Assembly: GCF_003386205.1 (NCBI RefSeq)
Contig: NZ_QRDY01000002.1
Span: 186,001-250,000, forward strand
DNA from: Cohnella lupini
GTDB taxonomy: Bacteria > Bacillota > Bacilli > Paenibacillales > Paenibacillaceae
Length of the DNA stretch: 64,000 nucleotides
Direction: 5' to 3'
The notes below the pieces were generated by a model, which was not told where the DNA came from, searched no databases, and saw nothing but the letters and a program-made list of their open reading frames with translations. Positions 16,733 through 26,575 of this stretch are shown here, piece by piece (the stretch's first letter is position 1; each line of letters begins with the position of its first letter). Both the position numbers and the translations under genes were made by a program.

Positions 16733-17794
16733 GTGAGCGGTTTGTATCGGACAATCTTTGTTCTTCTATTCATTGCCTTGCTCGGTTCCTCTTGCCAATC
16801 TGGACCGGGGAATCGTTACGAGCTTGTGTACTCTATGGAGCCCGTGAGTTCATCTGGACATTCCGCGCCCCAATCGACGGATGAACCTCAGCGGAAATAC
16901 AAGATCGCCTTTGTGCCGAAGGGAACGGAGATAGACTATTTCAATTACGCGGCCCAAGGAGCGCAGGAAGCTGCGCGTAATCTCGGCGTCGAGGTGCTAT
17001 TCCGCGGCTCGACGATCGCGGATGCCGGCCTTCAGATCGAAGCCGTAGAGCGATTGATCGAGGAGAAGGTCGATCTCATAGCCATATCCGCGAACGATCC
17101 CGTTAAGCTCGTGCCGGTACTCGAGGAAGCGAGGGCTGCAGGGATCAAGGTTATCACCTGGGATGCCGATACGCTGCCGGAGGGAAGAGAGTTCTTCGTC
17201 AATATGGTCGATCCCGAGGTGCTGGGAAGACATCTCTTGGATACGTTGGCATCTACGATGGGAGAGGCCGGCAATTATGCCATTATGACCGGCTCGTTCT
17301 CCGCCGCCAATCTGAACGAATGGTTAAAATGGATCAATGTCCAACAAAGAGAATATTACCCGGACTTGAATCTCGTTGCGACGGTAGCTACCGACGACGA
17401 TCGGGATAAGGCATACGAGGTTGCCAATAAGCTGCTTATGGACTATCCCGACCTAAACGGGATCATCGGGAACTCCTCCGTCGGGCCGCCGGCCGCCGCG
17501 CAAGCGGTTAAAGAAGCGGGAAAAGCGGGCAGCGTCAAAGTCGTGGGATTATCGAATCCCAATCTGATGAGGGATTATCTGCACGAGGGATCGGCGCAAG
17601 TAGCGACGCTATGGAGCCCGAAGAAGCTCGGATACTTGACGATCGCTCTGGCTTGCAACTACTTGAACGAGGTACTGCCGGTCGACGGCCAGGCCGTCGA
17701 AGGAGTCGGGATCGTCCGAGTGAACGGAGACATGGTCATTATGGGGGAGCCGCTGGACTTCAACGCGGAGAATGTGGATCAGTATGACTTCTAA
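16733..17794 (+). CDS. Membrane-anchored ribose-type sugar-binding protein of a three-component sensor
   Basis: 353 residues from GTG. The signal peptide ends in lipobox LGSSC, and the rest is a periplasmic-binding-protein-I (RbsB-like) domain starting at KYKIAFVPKGTEIDYF. The gene overlaps the YesM kinase gene and no permease is adjacent, so it more likely acts as the extracellular sensor of the kinase than as transporter cargo receptor. This is the layout of XylFII-LytS-YesN three-component systems. An upstream in-frame start at 16640 is rejected because it would bury the signal peptide. A TATAAT box lies at ~16700. Confidence 0.83.
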   Translation: MSGLYRTIFVLLFIALLGSSCQSGPGNRYELVYSMEPVSSSGHSAPQSTDEPQRKYKIAFVPKGTEIDYFNYAAQGAQEAARNLGVEVLFRGSTIADAGLQIEAVERLIEEKVDLIAISANDPVKLVPVLEEARAAGIKVITWDADTLPEGREFFVNMVDPEVLGRHLLDTLASTMGEAGNYAIMTGSFSAANLNEWLKWINVQQREYYPDLNLVATVATDDDRDKAYEVANKLLMDYPDLNGIIGNSSVGPPAAAQAVKEAGKAGSVKVVGLSNPNLMRDYLHEGSAQVATLWSPKKLGYLTIALACNYLNEVLPVDGQAVEGVGIVRVNGDMVIMGEPLDFNAENVDQYDF

Positions 17795-19616
17795 GCGCTG
17801 GCGAGGGTTCGAGTTCCGGAACTATCCGATCGCCTATAAATTGATCGTATCCTATACGTTATTAACGGCGCTGCCGCTATTGCTCCTTGTCTATATTTCT
17901 TATACGCAATACGCGAGATCGGTCGAGGAACAGATCGGGGAGTATATGCCGCGATTCCTGTACCAAGCCAACGCGGACGTCGGGAAACATATCGACGAGT
18001 TGACGACTCTTCCCGAGATTCTGTTCAACTCGGACAGCATACTGGCGATCTTAAGACGTACCTCCTATACCCAACGCTCCGAGCTGAACCGCGATCAGTA
18101 CGCGATGAACAGTTACTTGGCGCGTACTTATACGAACGGGAGGAACGCCGACGTGCTCGGAGTTTTCGTCGTTTCGAACGATAGGCTGTTTTCCAGCTCC
18201 AAATTGAACTTCAAGGAAACCGATTGGAGCCGGACGATCACCGATTACGCCGCGGGAATCGAACCGAGCGGGAAAGTCAGAATCATTCTTCCGGACGAAA
18301 TCGACGTTCAATTCGAGAGCGACGTTCCTTACGTCTTTATGCTTCAACAGATCAACGACGTCGATAACCGCAAATATTTAGGGACCATGCTCATCGCGGT
18401 CGACTTGTCGTTCATAGACGATATCGTGCGCAACTTCGAGAAGAATGCCAGGGCGGACTTATGGGTCATGAATCCGTCCGGGAAAATCATCTATCACACG
18501 AATCGGCACCTGATCGGCAGCGAGGACAAGGATGTCGCCAAATATCCGACGCTTAACGGAAGCTTCCGGACGAACGCCACCGGACAAGACAGGCTTGTCA
18601 GCGTCAATCAGACTACCGACCGGGGATGGATTCTTCTCCACAGCATTCCGCTGCGGGATCTGACCGAGAGAACGGATCTGGTTCGTAACGTAACGGTATT
18701 CGTGCTGATCGGAATTATCATTCTGACTTCGGTCATCGGAGTTATCATTTCTTATAGCATGACACGCCCTCTCAAGAAGCTTACCGGATTGATGAAGACG
18801 GTCGAGATGGGAGATTTTCAGGTGGATCTCAAGGTCCAGCGCGGGGACGAGGTCGGGATGCTGGCTCGGAGCTTCAATTCGATGATCGCGACGATTCGCG
18901 ATCTGATTCAGCAAAACTATCAAATCGAAATTCGCCAGAAAAACGCCGAGCTGTACGCCCTGCAATCGCAGATTAATCCCCACTTCATGTACAATACGCT
19001 CGAAACGATCGGAATGGCTGTGGAAGAAGGAGAGACGGAGGTGGTCGTAGACATGGTCACGCTACTTGGCCGCATGCTGCGATTCTCCGTGTCCAATCAG
19101 TCGAAATTCGTGACCATCGCGGAGGAAGTGCAGCACGTAAGGGATTATCTGACGATCCAGAAGTTCCGCTTCGAAGACAGGGTAAGCTTCGAGATCGTCC
19201 ATCACATGAACGAGAATGACTTCCATACGCTCTTCATTCCGAAATTCATCCTGCAGCCTATCGTCGAGAATTCGATCAAATACGGCTTGGAAACCCGAAA
19301 GACGCTCGAGATCCATATCGCCGTCAGCGAGGAATTCGGAGCGCGTTCGGGAAAAAGGGACGTCGTCCTGCGGATTCGCGATAATGGTCCGGGGATTCCC
19401 CCCGATAGAGTCATAGAGCTGGAGCAATCGCTTAAGAAAAGCAGTCTGGAAAGCCGAAGCTCGCATTTCGGCCTCGTTAACGTCAATGCCAGAATCGTCA
19501 TGATGCATGGCGCGGACTACGGACTGCAACTGCACAGCATAGTGGGCAAGGGCACGGAAATCATGATTCGAATTCCGATGACGCGCGGGGAGGCGATCTC
19601 GAATGCAAACGATTAG
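17772..19616 (+). CDS. YesM/LytS-family sensor histidine kinase
   Basis: 614 residues. An N-terminal membrane helix (~23-43), an extracellular sensor of ~250 residues, a second helix (~298-320), a HAMP domain, then a His_kinase domain with H404 in QSQINPHFMYNTLE and a HATPase domain (QPIVENSIKYGLE, DNGPGIP, FGLVNVNARI). The ATG at 17772 overlaps the binding-protein gene by 23 bp; an ATG at 17784 is also possible. The gene overlaps the YesN regulator by 14 bp. It probably reads the binding protein at 16733 and phosphorylates the regulator. Confidence 0.92.
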   Translation: MWISMTSKRWRGFEFRNYPIAYKLIVSYTLLTALPLLLLVYISYTQYARSVEEQIGEYMPRFLYQANADVGKHIDELTTLPEILFNSDSILAILRRTSYTQRSELNRDQYAMNSYLARTYTNGRNADVLGVFVVSNDRLFSSSKLNFKETDWSRTITDYAAGIEPSGKVRIILPDEIDVQFESDVPYVFMLQQINDVDNRKYLGTMLIAVDLSFIDDIVRNFEKNARADLWVMNPSGKIIYHTNRHLIGSEDKDVAKYPTLNGSFRTNATGQDRLVSVNQTTDRGWILLHSIPLRDLTERTDLVRNVTVFVLIGIIILTSVIGVIISYSMTRPLKKLTGLMKTVEMGDFQVDLKVQRGDEVGMLARSFNSMIATIRDLIQQNYQIEIRQKNAELYALQSQINPHFMYNTLETIGMAVEEGETEVVVDMVTLLGRMLRFSVSNQSKFVTIAEEVQHVRDYLTIQKFRFEDRVSFEIVHHMNENDFHTLFIPKFILQPIVENSIKYGLETRKTLEIHIAVSEEFGARSGKRDVVLRIRDNGPGIPPDRVIELEQSLKKSSLESRSSHFGLVNVNARIVMMHGADYGLQLHSIVGKGTEIMIRIPMTRGEAISNAND

Positions 19617-21270
19617 AACTATGATTGTGGATGACGAAGCCCGCATCCGGCGAGGAATCGAGCGCCTCGTTACCTCCTGCGGGGAAGGCTGGGAGATCGT
19701 GGCGACCGCTAGCGACGGAAGGGAAGCGCTCGACTATTTCGAGAGTTCGGACGGAGCCGTCGATCTGCTCATTACGGACGTGAAGATGCCGGAGATGGAT
19801 GGATTGACGTTAATCAAGGAAGCGAAGAAGCGATATTCCTTCTATCCGCTGCTCATAAGCGGCTACGATGATTTTTCCTACCTGCAGGCGGCATTGCGCG
19901 AAGGCGCGCTTGACTACCTGTTAAAGCCCGTGGATCGAGAACAATTTCGCGTTCGTATGAGCGAAATCAGGCTGATTATAGCCAACGGCAAATATCAGAG
20001 CCTGAAGAAGGGAGAAATGGAACGCGAAGCGGAGAAGCTCAAGAAAACCCGGCAAACCCAAGCTTTGAGCTATATCACCTCCATGGGGATCGATATGACG
20101 TCATTGGGATATTGGGTAGACGAGTTCCCGAGCGGAGCGTATCTTCTGTTCTCCGTCCGCTTCGGCGCTCTTCCCGTTAAAGCCCGTGCCTACAAGCCTA
20201 ATGATTGGAAGGCGTTCTACTTTGCCTTAGACAATATCCTCGGGGAGCTTCTGGACAACCAGATCGGGAATTCGAATCGGAGAGGATGGAGCTGGCGGGG
20301 AGGGGAAACCGAATATTGGTTGCTGCTGCACGGTCCGGATCCCGATTACGATTGGGAAACGTCCGCCTATGAATTGGCGAATCGAATCCGTTCCGCCATT
20401 CAGACCTATACGCCTTTCTCGGTATCCGTCGCGTACGGGGACCTGATCGAGGATTTGTATTTGCTTCCCGAGGCGGGACGCCAAGCTTCGACCTTGATGA
20501 ACTATCGTTTCCTACATGGGGGGAACCGGATATTCCGGCCATCCGGCGAGATGGAAGAAGAGAAGGTTTCGACTTCGGACGATAAAGAATTAACTCAAAC
20601 GGTTCAGAAAATGAAGCGCGGCGTCGAACAAGGAAATGCCGAAGAGTCGGCCGAATACGCCAAGCAGTTCTTTCAGCTATTGGACCGGCTGGAATCTCCG
20701 GAAAGGTTGCGGAAAGCCGTACAGAACGCGATGATCCTGATTCATTCCGCGGCGTTGGAAAGCCGAGGCGGCATCGCGAATTCGACTTCGATCGAAGATG
20801 AACTTCGCAAGGCGGAGAAGGCAACCGATCTGCACGAGTTGAAGCGGTGCGTGAAGCAGTTGATGGATCGGGTGATCGGCCTCATTCAAGCCGCCCGGGA
20901 GAGCAATAACATGAAGCCGGTCGAGCAAGCGAAGAGCTGGATCAAGTTAAACGCGGGACAGGAAGTCACGATCAAGAAAATCGCGGACCAAGTATTCATG
21001 AATCCGACGTATTTCAGCGAGCTGTTCAAGCTGCAAACCGGCGAAACCGTTCTCGATTATTTGACCCGGGAGAGAATGGCCATGGCTCAGGAGCTGTTGG
21101 CGGTACCTCGGTTAAAGCTTCAGGAAATATGCGAGCGGGTAGGCTACCAGGACGTCAAATATTTCAGTCGGCTGTTCAAGCAATGGACGGGTCAGACCCC
21201 GTCTAAATTCAGGGAACGATACATCGTTCAAAGAGGAGACGATACGCATGCGGAAGAACGGCAGCAATAA
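19603..21270 (+). CDS. YesN-family response regulator with AraC DNA-binding domain
   Basis: 555 residues. The receiver domain has D10/D11, phospho-acceptor D59 in LLITDVKMPEMDG and K108 in YLLKPVD. A ~290-residue linker is followed by two AraC helix-turn-helix motifs in the last ~100 residues (VTIKKIADQVFMNPTYFSELFK and LQEICERVGYQDVKYFSRLFK in outline). It overlaps the kinase upstream and the mutarotase downstream, so all belong to one transcript. Its likely target is the importer at 21755-26454. Confidence 0.92.
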   Translation: MQTIRTMIVDDEARIRRGIERLVTSCGEGWEIVATASDGREALDYFESSDGAVDLLITDVKMPEMDGLTLIKEAKKRYSFYPLLISGYDDFSYLQAALREGALDYLLKPVDREQFRVRMSEIRLIIANGKYQSLKKGEMEREAEKLKKTRQTQALSYITSMGIDMTSLGYWVDEFPSGAYLLFSVRFGALPVKARAYKPNDWKAFYFALDNILGELLDNQIGNSNRRGWSWRGGETEYWLLLHGPDPDYDWETSAYELANRIRSAIQTYTPFSVSVAYGDLIEDLYLLPEAGRQASTLMNYRFLHGGNRIFRPSGEMEEEKVSTSDDKELTQTVQKMKRGVEQGNAEESAEYAKQFFQLLDRLESPERLRKAVQNAMILIHSAALESRGGIANSTSIEDELRKAEKATDLHELKRCVKQLMDRVIGLIQAARESNNMKPVEQAKSWIKLNAGQEVTIKKIADQVFMNPTYFSELFKLQTGETVLDYLTRERMAMAQELLAVPRLKLQEICERVGYQDVKYFSRLFKQWTGQTPSKFRERYIVQRGDDTHAEERQQ

Positions 21271-21580
21271 GTTTGCATGGACATGGACGATCAAGGAGGA
21301 ATTCTTGGAGGAATACGTCGCGCTTCACTTGGAGCCTTGGCCGGAGATCATGGCCGAGCATTCCCGCGCGGGTATTCGGAATTACTCGATATTCCAGAAT
21401 GGCAATCGATTCTTCTATTGCTTCGAATGCGACGACGTGGAAGGGGCGTTTAAGACCATCGCGGAGAGCGAAGCGTGCAATCGCTGGAACGCGATCACCT
21501 CGAAGATGGTCGAAGGCTCCTTCGATTTCAACGAAGCCGAGCCGATCAAGCCTATGCGCGAAGTATTTTATTTGAAATAA
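21248..21580 (+). CDS. rhaM: L-rhamnose mutarotase (RhaM/RhaU family)
   Basis: 110 residues, the usual length of the family. It has the compact ferredoxin-like pattern with EYVALHLEPWPEI near the N-terminus, GIRNYSIFQNGNRFFYCFEC, and a C-terminal MREVFYL. The enzyme interconverts the alpha and beta anomers of L-rhamnose to speed entry into metabolism. It overlaps the regulator gene by 23 bp and precedes an importer with two different permeases, as in rhizobial rha loci, which strengthens the L-rhamnose assignment. No rhamnose isomerase or kinase is in the window. Confidence 0.85.
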   Translation: MRKNGSNKFAWTWTIKEEFLEEYVALHLEPWPEIMAEHSRAGIRNYSIFQNGNRFFYCFECDDVEGAFKTIAESEACNRWNAITSKMVEGSFDFNEAEPIKPMREVFYLK

Positions 21581-21594
21581 GACGATTTCGAACG

Positions 21595-21633
21595 CCCCGA
21601 TCCATCTTGCCGATGGACTCGGGGTATTTTTTT
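21595..21633 (+). terminator. Intrinsic terminator after the mutarotase
   Basis: CCCCGA and TCCATC pair with GATGGA and TCGGGG around TTGCC, followed by TATTTTTTT. It separates the sensing module from the importer operon. Confidence 0.85.
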
Positions 21634-21754
21634 ATTCCGAACGCCCGTGGTTTATCCCCCCTATCTGAACATTGTCTCCTATGGAGCGCGTTCTAGCGCC
21701 TGTATCTTAAGGTTACGAGAAAGGCAGGCATCAGTAGAGAGGGAGGGAACGGGC

Positions 21755-23290
21755 ATGGCCGATTCGGAATACGCGTTGGAGCTCAAAGGCATCACCAAAA
21801 TTTTTCCGGGCATCAAGGCGCTGGACGACGTCTATTTCAAATTAAAAACCGGGGAAATTCATGCTTTGATGGGGGAAAACGGAGCGGGTAAATCGACTTT
21901 CATTAAGGTCATAACCGGGGTTCACGCTCCCGAAGAGGGAGAAATGTATCTGAATGGCCGGCAGGTGGCGTTTAACCATCCTACGGACGCGCAGAAAGCG
22001 GGAATCGCGGCCATCTATCAGCATGTCACCTGTTACCCGGATCTTAGCGTAACGGAAAATATATTCATGGGACACGAGAAGATACGGAGGAGAACGCGGT
22101 GCATCCTGTGGGATGACATGCATAAGGAGGCGGAGCGGCTTCTTGGCGAGCTTGGGGCGGGCTTCGATCCGAGGACTCCGATGGGCGCGTTAAGCGTAGC
22201 CGAGCAACAGCTAGTGGAAATAGCCAAGGCATTATCCGTGGACGCGAAAATCATCATCATGGACGAACCGACGGCGGCGCTGACGAGCAACGAAAGCGAG
22301 GAATTATACAGGATCGCGGAGCGGCTTCGCGACAACGGGGCTTCGATCATTTTCATCTCCCACAGGTTCGAGGATATGTACCGGCTGGCGAGCAAGGTGA
22401 CCGTCTTCCGGGATTCCAAATATATAGGTACATGGAACGTGGACGAGATCGCGAATTCGGACTTGATCGTCGCGATGGTAGGACGGGAAATCTCCCAGCT
22501 GTTCCCGAAGAAGGAAGCGAACATCGGCGAAGAGATTCTACGCGTGGAGGGGCTTGGGAAAGCCGGTTATTTCGCCGATGTGTCCTTCTCTCTGCGCCGA
22601 GGAGAAATTCTTGGATTGACGGGTCTGGTCGGAGCGGGGAGAACGGAAGTATGTCAAACGCTCTTCGGAGTGGAGAGATACGACAAGGGAAAGGTGATCT
22701 TCAAGGGCAAGGAGCTGAAGGTACGCAATCCCCGCGACGCGATGCGTCAGGGAATCGGTTACCTTTCCGAGGACCGGCAGAAGCAAGGGCTTGTACTCCA
22801 ATGGGATATCGGGCGGAATATTACGCTATCCGCGTTGGAGAAATTCTCCGGCGGAGGGGCAATCGATAAGCGGAAGGAGCTTGAAGTCGCGAAGTCGCTC
22901 GCCGAGAAAGTCGGCGTCAAGGCGAAGAGCGTATTCGATCTGGTCAGTTCCCTGTCGGGAGGAAACCAGCAGAAGGTCGTGTTCGCGAAGCTGCTGACTG
23001 CGGAACTAGACGTGCTGATTCTGGATGAACCGACCAAAGGCGTGGACGTCGGAGCCAAGTCGGCAATCTACGAAATGATCAACGAGCTGGCGCGATCCGG
23101 ATACGGCATCGTTCTCGTTTCCTCGGAAATGCCGGAGGTCATAGGGATGTGCGACAGAGTGGCGGTTATGCGGGAAGGCCGGATAACGGCGATGCTGGAT
23201 CGCGAAGTCTTGACGCAAGAAGCGATTCTGAAGGCGTCTATGGATGACACGGCACCCGGGGCGCTCGAAGGAAGGAGGGCCGAAGCATGA
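21755..23290 (+). CDS. Sugar ABC importer ATP-binding protein, RbsA/RhaT-like (two ATPase domains)
   Basis: 511 residues. Two tandem ABC domains: the first has Walker A GENGAGKST, signature LSVAEQQLVEIAKAL and Walker B IIMDEPTAAL. The second has the degenerate Walker A GLVGAGRTEV usual in the second half of RbsA/MglA proteins and signature LSGGNQQKVVFAKLL. The start is the ATG behind GGGAGGG; an earlier in-frame start at 21647 has no such site. The gene overlaps the first permease by 4 bp. Linkage to the mutarotase suggests L-rhamnose as the substrate. Confidence 0.9.
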   Translation: MADSEYALELKGITKIFPGIKALDDVYFKLKTGEIHALMGENGAGKSTFIKVITGVHAPEEGEMYLNGRQVAFNHPTDAQKAGIAAIYQHVTCYPDLSVTENIFMGHEKIRRRTRCILWDDMHKEAERLLGELGAGFDPRTPMGALSVAEQQLVEIAKALSVDAKIIIMDEPTAALTSNESEELYRIAERLRDNGASIIFISHRFEDMYRLASKVTVFRDSKYIGTWNVDEIANSDLIVAMVGREISQLFPKKEANIGEEILRVEGLGKAGYFADVSFSLRRGEILGLTGLVGAGRTEVCQTLFGVERYDKGKVIFKGKELKVRNPRDAMRQGIGYLSEDRQKQGLVLQWDIGRNITLSALEKFSGGGAIDKRKELEVAKSLAEKVGVKAKSVFDLVSSLSGGNQQKVVFAKLLTAELDVLILDEPTKGVDVGAKSAIYEMINELARSGYGIVLVSSEMPEVIGMCDRVAVMREGRITAMLDREVLTQEAILKASMDDTAPGALEGRRAEA

Positions 23291-24336
23291 AACGGCAAAT
23301 AACGGAATCCGCCGGCGTACCGGGAGCGCAGATCAACATAGGCAAGCCGGCCAGATCGGTTAGCGAGATGATCGGGAAGTTCAGGGAGCTGGGTTTGCTC
23401 GGCTTTATTCTCTTGCTGTCGGTCGGCGTACAGCTTCGCAATCCCAGCTTCCTGACTTGGGAGAACATTAGCGATATCGCGACGAATACGGCGATACTCA
23501 GCATTCTGGCCGTCGGGATGATGCTGGTCATCATTACGAGGGGAATCGATCTGTCGATCGGCGCTACTCTCGCCGTCTCGGGAATGATCTCCGCATTGCT
23601 GGTCAGTCATTACCCGGGAATACATCCGCTGCTCGCGATAGCGTCGGGCATCGGTATCGGCTTGATATGCGGCATGGTGATCGGCTGCTTGGTCGCTTGG
23701 GTCAACATTCTGCCGATCATCGCAACGCTCGGAATGATGAACGTCTACCGCGGGCTGACCTTCGAGGCTAGCGGCGGGAAGTGGGTCAGCGCCCATCAGA
23801 TGCCGACGGGCTTCAAGGCGATCGCGACCGGGACTCTTTTCGGAGTTAACAACCTGATTCTGATCGCCGTCGCGATCTATATCGTCGCTTATTACTTCAT
23901 TAGCCATACCCGTTCCGGCAGGAGGATCTACGCGGTCGGCAGCAATCCGGATTCGGCGACGATCAGCGGAATTCGCTCGGGCAGGGTTCTATGGCTCGTG
24001 TATACGATAATGGGCGGCTTGTCCGGATTGGCCGGCGTGCTGTGGGTTTCCAAATTCGCTTCCGCGCAAGGGGATACGGCTTCGGGGTACGAGCTTAGCG
24101 TCATCGCGGCATGCGTGCTCGGAGGAGTGAGCATTGCCGGCGGCGTCGGTAAAATTTCCGGAATCGTATTAGGCTCCGTCCTGCTCGGGATATTGAACAA
24201 TGCCCTGCCGATGATCGACGTGTCGCCGTTCTGGCAGATGTTCATCCAAGGGACGATCATCCTCATAGCCGTGTTGATCAATGCTCTGGTCAAGCGCGGG
24301 ATCGACCGCAATCATCTGATGAGGAGGAAAATCTAA
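23287..24336 (+). CDS. Ribose/rhamnose-type ABC permease 1
   Basis: 349 residues and about nine membrane segments, with the RbsC-family motif ITRGIDLSIGATLAVSGMI and ILGGVSIAGG-type loop (VLGGVSIAGGVGKISG). Translation is coupled to the ATPase by an ATGA overlap. The importer has two separate permease genes rather than one, as in RhaP/RhaQ and LsrC/LsrD systems, implying a heterodimeric channel. Confidence 0.9.
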   Translation: MKRQITESAGVPGAQINIGKPARSVSEMIGKFRELGLLGFILLLSVGVQLRNPSFLTWENISDIATNTAILSILAVGMMLVIITRGIDLSIGATLAVSGMISALLVSHYPGIHPLLAIASGIGIGLICGMVIGCLVAWVNILPIIATLGMMNVYRGLTFEASGGKWVSAHQMPTGFKAIATGTLFGVNNLILIAVAIYIVAYYFISHTRSGRRIYAVGSNPDSATISGIRSGRVLWLVYTIMGGLSGLAGVLWVSKFASAQGDTASGYELSVIAACVLGGVSIAGGVGKISGIVLGSVLLGILNNALPMIDVSPFWQMFIQGTIILIAVLINALVKRGIDRNHLMRRKI

Positions 24337-24338
24337 CG

Positions 24339-25328
24339 ATGGAACCGAGAGTGCTCGCGAACAAGAAGGAGTTTACGTTTAAGTCGTTTTTCCTCCAATG
24401 GGAATGGTTGCTCGTCGTTTTGATCCTGGCCGTGTCCGTCATGAACGCGAGCTTGTCCGAGTATTTCCTGGAGTACGACAACCTGAGGGACGCCACGATG
24501 GGATTCCTCGATAAAGCCTTCATCGTGCTTCCGATGGTATTCATTATTCTAATGGGAGACATCGATATCTCCGTCGCCTCGATCGTCACTCTGTCATCAG
24601 TCATTATGGCGGACCTGTTCAACCACGGATTGCCGATGGGATGGGCGATGGTCGCCGGTCTGGCGGTCGGGACGATCTGCGGATGGATCAACGGCATGCT
24701 GGTCGTCAGGTTTAAGGAGCTGTCGTCCGTTATCGTGACGCTCGCGACCATGATCATTTACCGGGGCATTGCCTATATCTTGCTTAAGGACCAAGCATCG
24801 GGCAAATTCCCGGACTGGTTCCAATATCTCGGCTGGGAGTATATCGGCGGCATTCCCTTTATTCTTATCGCTTTCGCGGTTTGCGCCATCGGATTCGGAT
24901 GGCTTCTTCATAAGACGGTTTTCGGCAGAAGGGTATACGCGATCGGCAACAACGCGACCGCAAGCCGATACTCCGGCGTTCAAGTAGACAAGATCAAGGT
25001 GCTGGTCTTCACGCTCGCGGGCTTGATGTCGGCGGTAACAGCCATGTTCTTAACCTCTAGGATGGGAAGCACGAGACCGAACATCGCTTCCGGGTACGAG
25101 CTTGAAGTCATCGCTATGGTCGTGCTGGGCGGAATTAGCACCGCGGGAGGCAAAGGCAGGATGATCGGGGCTATTCTGGCGGTATTCCTGATCGGCTTCC
25201 TCCGTTACGGGTTAGGTCTAGTGAACGTGTCCGCCCAAATGCTTCTGATCATCCTTGGACTGCTGCTTATTCTGTCCGTGGCGATTCCGCAGCTGAAGCA
25301 ACGCTTTGCCTCTATGCGAAGAATATAA
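24339..25328 (+). CDS. Ribose/rhamnose-type ABC permease 2
   Basis: 329 residues and about nine membrane segments, with MGDIDISVASIVTLSSVIM and VVLGGISTAGGKGRMIGAIL in the positions of the RbsC-family motifs. It begins 2 bp after the first permease stop, so the two are translated together. It is clearly diverged from permease 1, as expected for a heterodimer such as RhaP/RhaQ. A small bulged hairpin (25336-25361) separates it from the binding-protein gene. Confidence 0.9.
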   Translation: MEPRVLANKKEFTFKSFFLQWEWLLVVLILAVSVMNASLSEYFLEYDNLRDATMGFLDKAFIVLPMVFIILMGDIDISVASIVTLSSVIMADLFNHGLPMGWAMVAGLAVGTICGWINGMLVVRFKELSSVIVTLATMIIYRGIAYILLKDQASGKFPDWFQYLGWEYIGGIPFILIAFAVCAIGFGWLLHKTVFGRRVYAIGNNATASRYSGVQVDKIKVLVFTLAGLMSAVTAMFLTSRMGSTRPNIASGYELEVIAMVVLGGISTAGGKGRMIGAILAVFLIGFLRYGLGLVNVSAQMLLIILGLLLILSVAIPQLKQRFASMRRI

Positions 25329-25401
25329 CCCGCGTTACAAGACGGTTATCCGACCGTTCTGTATAGATAAAAAACAGATCTGAATAGGGAGGAAATAAAA
25401 A

Positions 25402-26454
25402 ATGAAAAAGTTTATCGTTACCTGTCTGGCCGTCGTCTTCCTGATGACTGTGGTCGCGGCTTGCGGAAACAACAACAACGCAGGCGACAGCGCAAGCCCG
25501 GCGGCATCCGGCGATGCGGGGGGCAAGAAGAAATTCGCCATCATCTTCAAGAATACGGGCAATCCTTACGGCGAGAAGCAAATGGACGGCTACAAGAACG
25601 CGATCGAAGAGTTGGGTTACGAGGCGATTCTGAAAGCGCCGGATCAACCGACCGCCGAGGCTCAGATCGCCATGATCGAGGAGCTCATCTCGCAGAAGGT
25701 CGCCGCGATCGGCATTGCCGCCAACGACCCGGATGCCTTGCAACCCGCACTGGAGAAGGCAATGAAAGCCGGCATCAAAGTGTTGTCCCTGGACTCCGCC
25801 GTTAATGCGAAGAGCCGATTGGTTCACGTTAACCAAGCAGATCCCGAGCTGATCGGACGTACGTTGATCCAAGGCGTCGTAGAGATGATCGGCGGTTCCG
25901 GAGAGATCGCGATCTTAAGCGCGACTTCCCAAGCTACGAACCAGAACGCGTGGATCGAGTGGATGAAAAAGGAGCTTGAGGACCCGAAATACAAAGACGT
26001 TAAGCTCGTCAAAGTCGCGTACGGCGACGACCTTCGGGACAAGAGCGTGTCCGAGGCGGAAGCGCTGCTTAAATCTTACCCGGATCTGAAGGGCATCATC
26101 GCTCCGACGACCGTTGGAATCGCGGCGGCCGGCAAAGTGCTGACGGACAAGGGCCTTAAAGGAAAAGTACAGCTGACCGGTCTCGGATTGCCGAGCGAGA
26201 TGGCTGAGTATATCGAGAGCGGCATATGCCCGTGGATGTACCTGTGGAATCCGATCGATGTCGGATATCTGTCCGGCTACACGGCCGCCGCGTTGGTTGA
26301 CGGCAAGATCACGGGAAAAGTAGGCGACAAATTCACGGCGGGCACCCTGGGCGACAAAGAAGTCATCCAAGACGGCGAAGGCACGCAAATCATGCTCGGC
26401 GCTCCGTTCAAATTCGACGCATCGAATATCGCGGAATGGAAGACGGTTTATTAA
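25402..26454 (+). CDS. RhaS-like sugar-binding lipoprotein of the ABC importer
   Basis: 350 residues. The signal peptide ends in lipobox VAAC. The mature protein is a periplasmic-binding-protein-I fold (KKFAIIFKNTGNPYGEKQMDGYKNAIEELGYEA in outline) of the rhamnose/autoinducer-2 type. GGGAGG is upstream. It is the last gene of the importer operon, and a hairpin before it may let it be expressed at a different level. With the mutarotase this supports, but does not prove, L-rhamnose as ligand. Confidence 0.9.
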   Translation: MKKFIVTCLAVVFLMTVVAACGNNNNAGDSASPAASGDAGGKKKFAIIFKNTGNPYGEKQMDGYKNAIEELGYEAILKAPDQPTAEAQIAMIEELISQKVAAIGIAANDPDALQPALEKAMKAGIKVLSLDSAVNAKSRLVHVNQADPELIGRTLIQGVVEMIGGSGEIAILSATSQATNQNAWIEWMKKELEDPKYKDVKLVKVAYGDDLRDKSVSEAEALLKSYPDLKGIIAPTTVGIAAAGKVLTDKGLKGKVQLTGLGLPSEMAEYIESGICPWMYLWNPIDVGYLSGYTAAALVDGKITGKVGDKFTAGTLGDKEVIQDGEGTQIMLGAPFKFDASNIAEWKTVY

Positions 26455-26528
26455 TCTCGAAATAAAAGAGAGATTGATGCGACAGTAGTTTGATTCACTG
26501 ATCCGACTGCTCGGTTGTAGCCAAAGAA

Positions 26529-26575
26529 GAGAATTAGCGGCATAGGGTGTTTCCCTGTGACGCTAATTCTTTTTT
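26529..26575 (+). terminator. Intrinsic terminator of the rhamnose-type importer operon
   Basis: GAATTAGCG (26531-26539) pairs with CGCTAATTC (26561-26569); an interior AGGG/CCCT pair extends the stem and a T6 tract follows. The 51-bp array C begins inside the T tract. Confidence 0.85.

Noticed and set aside
23068..23907. 279-codon minus-strand open frame
   Set aside because: It is antisense to the RbsA-like ATPase and the first permease, which have clear motifs. The translated sequence is rich in His/Asp/Arg in the manner of antisense frames.
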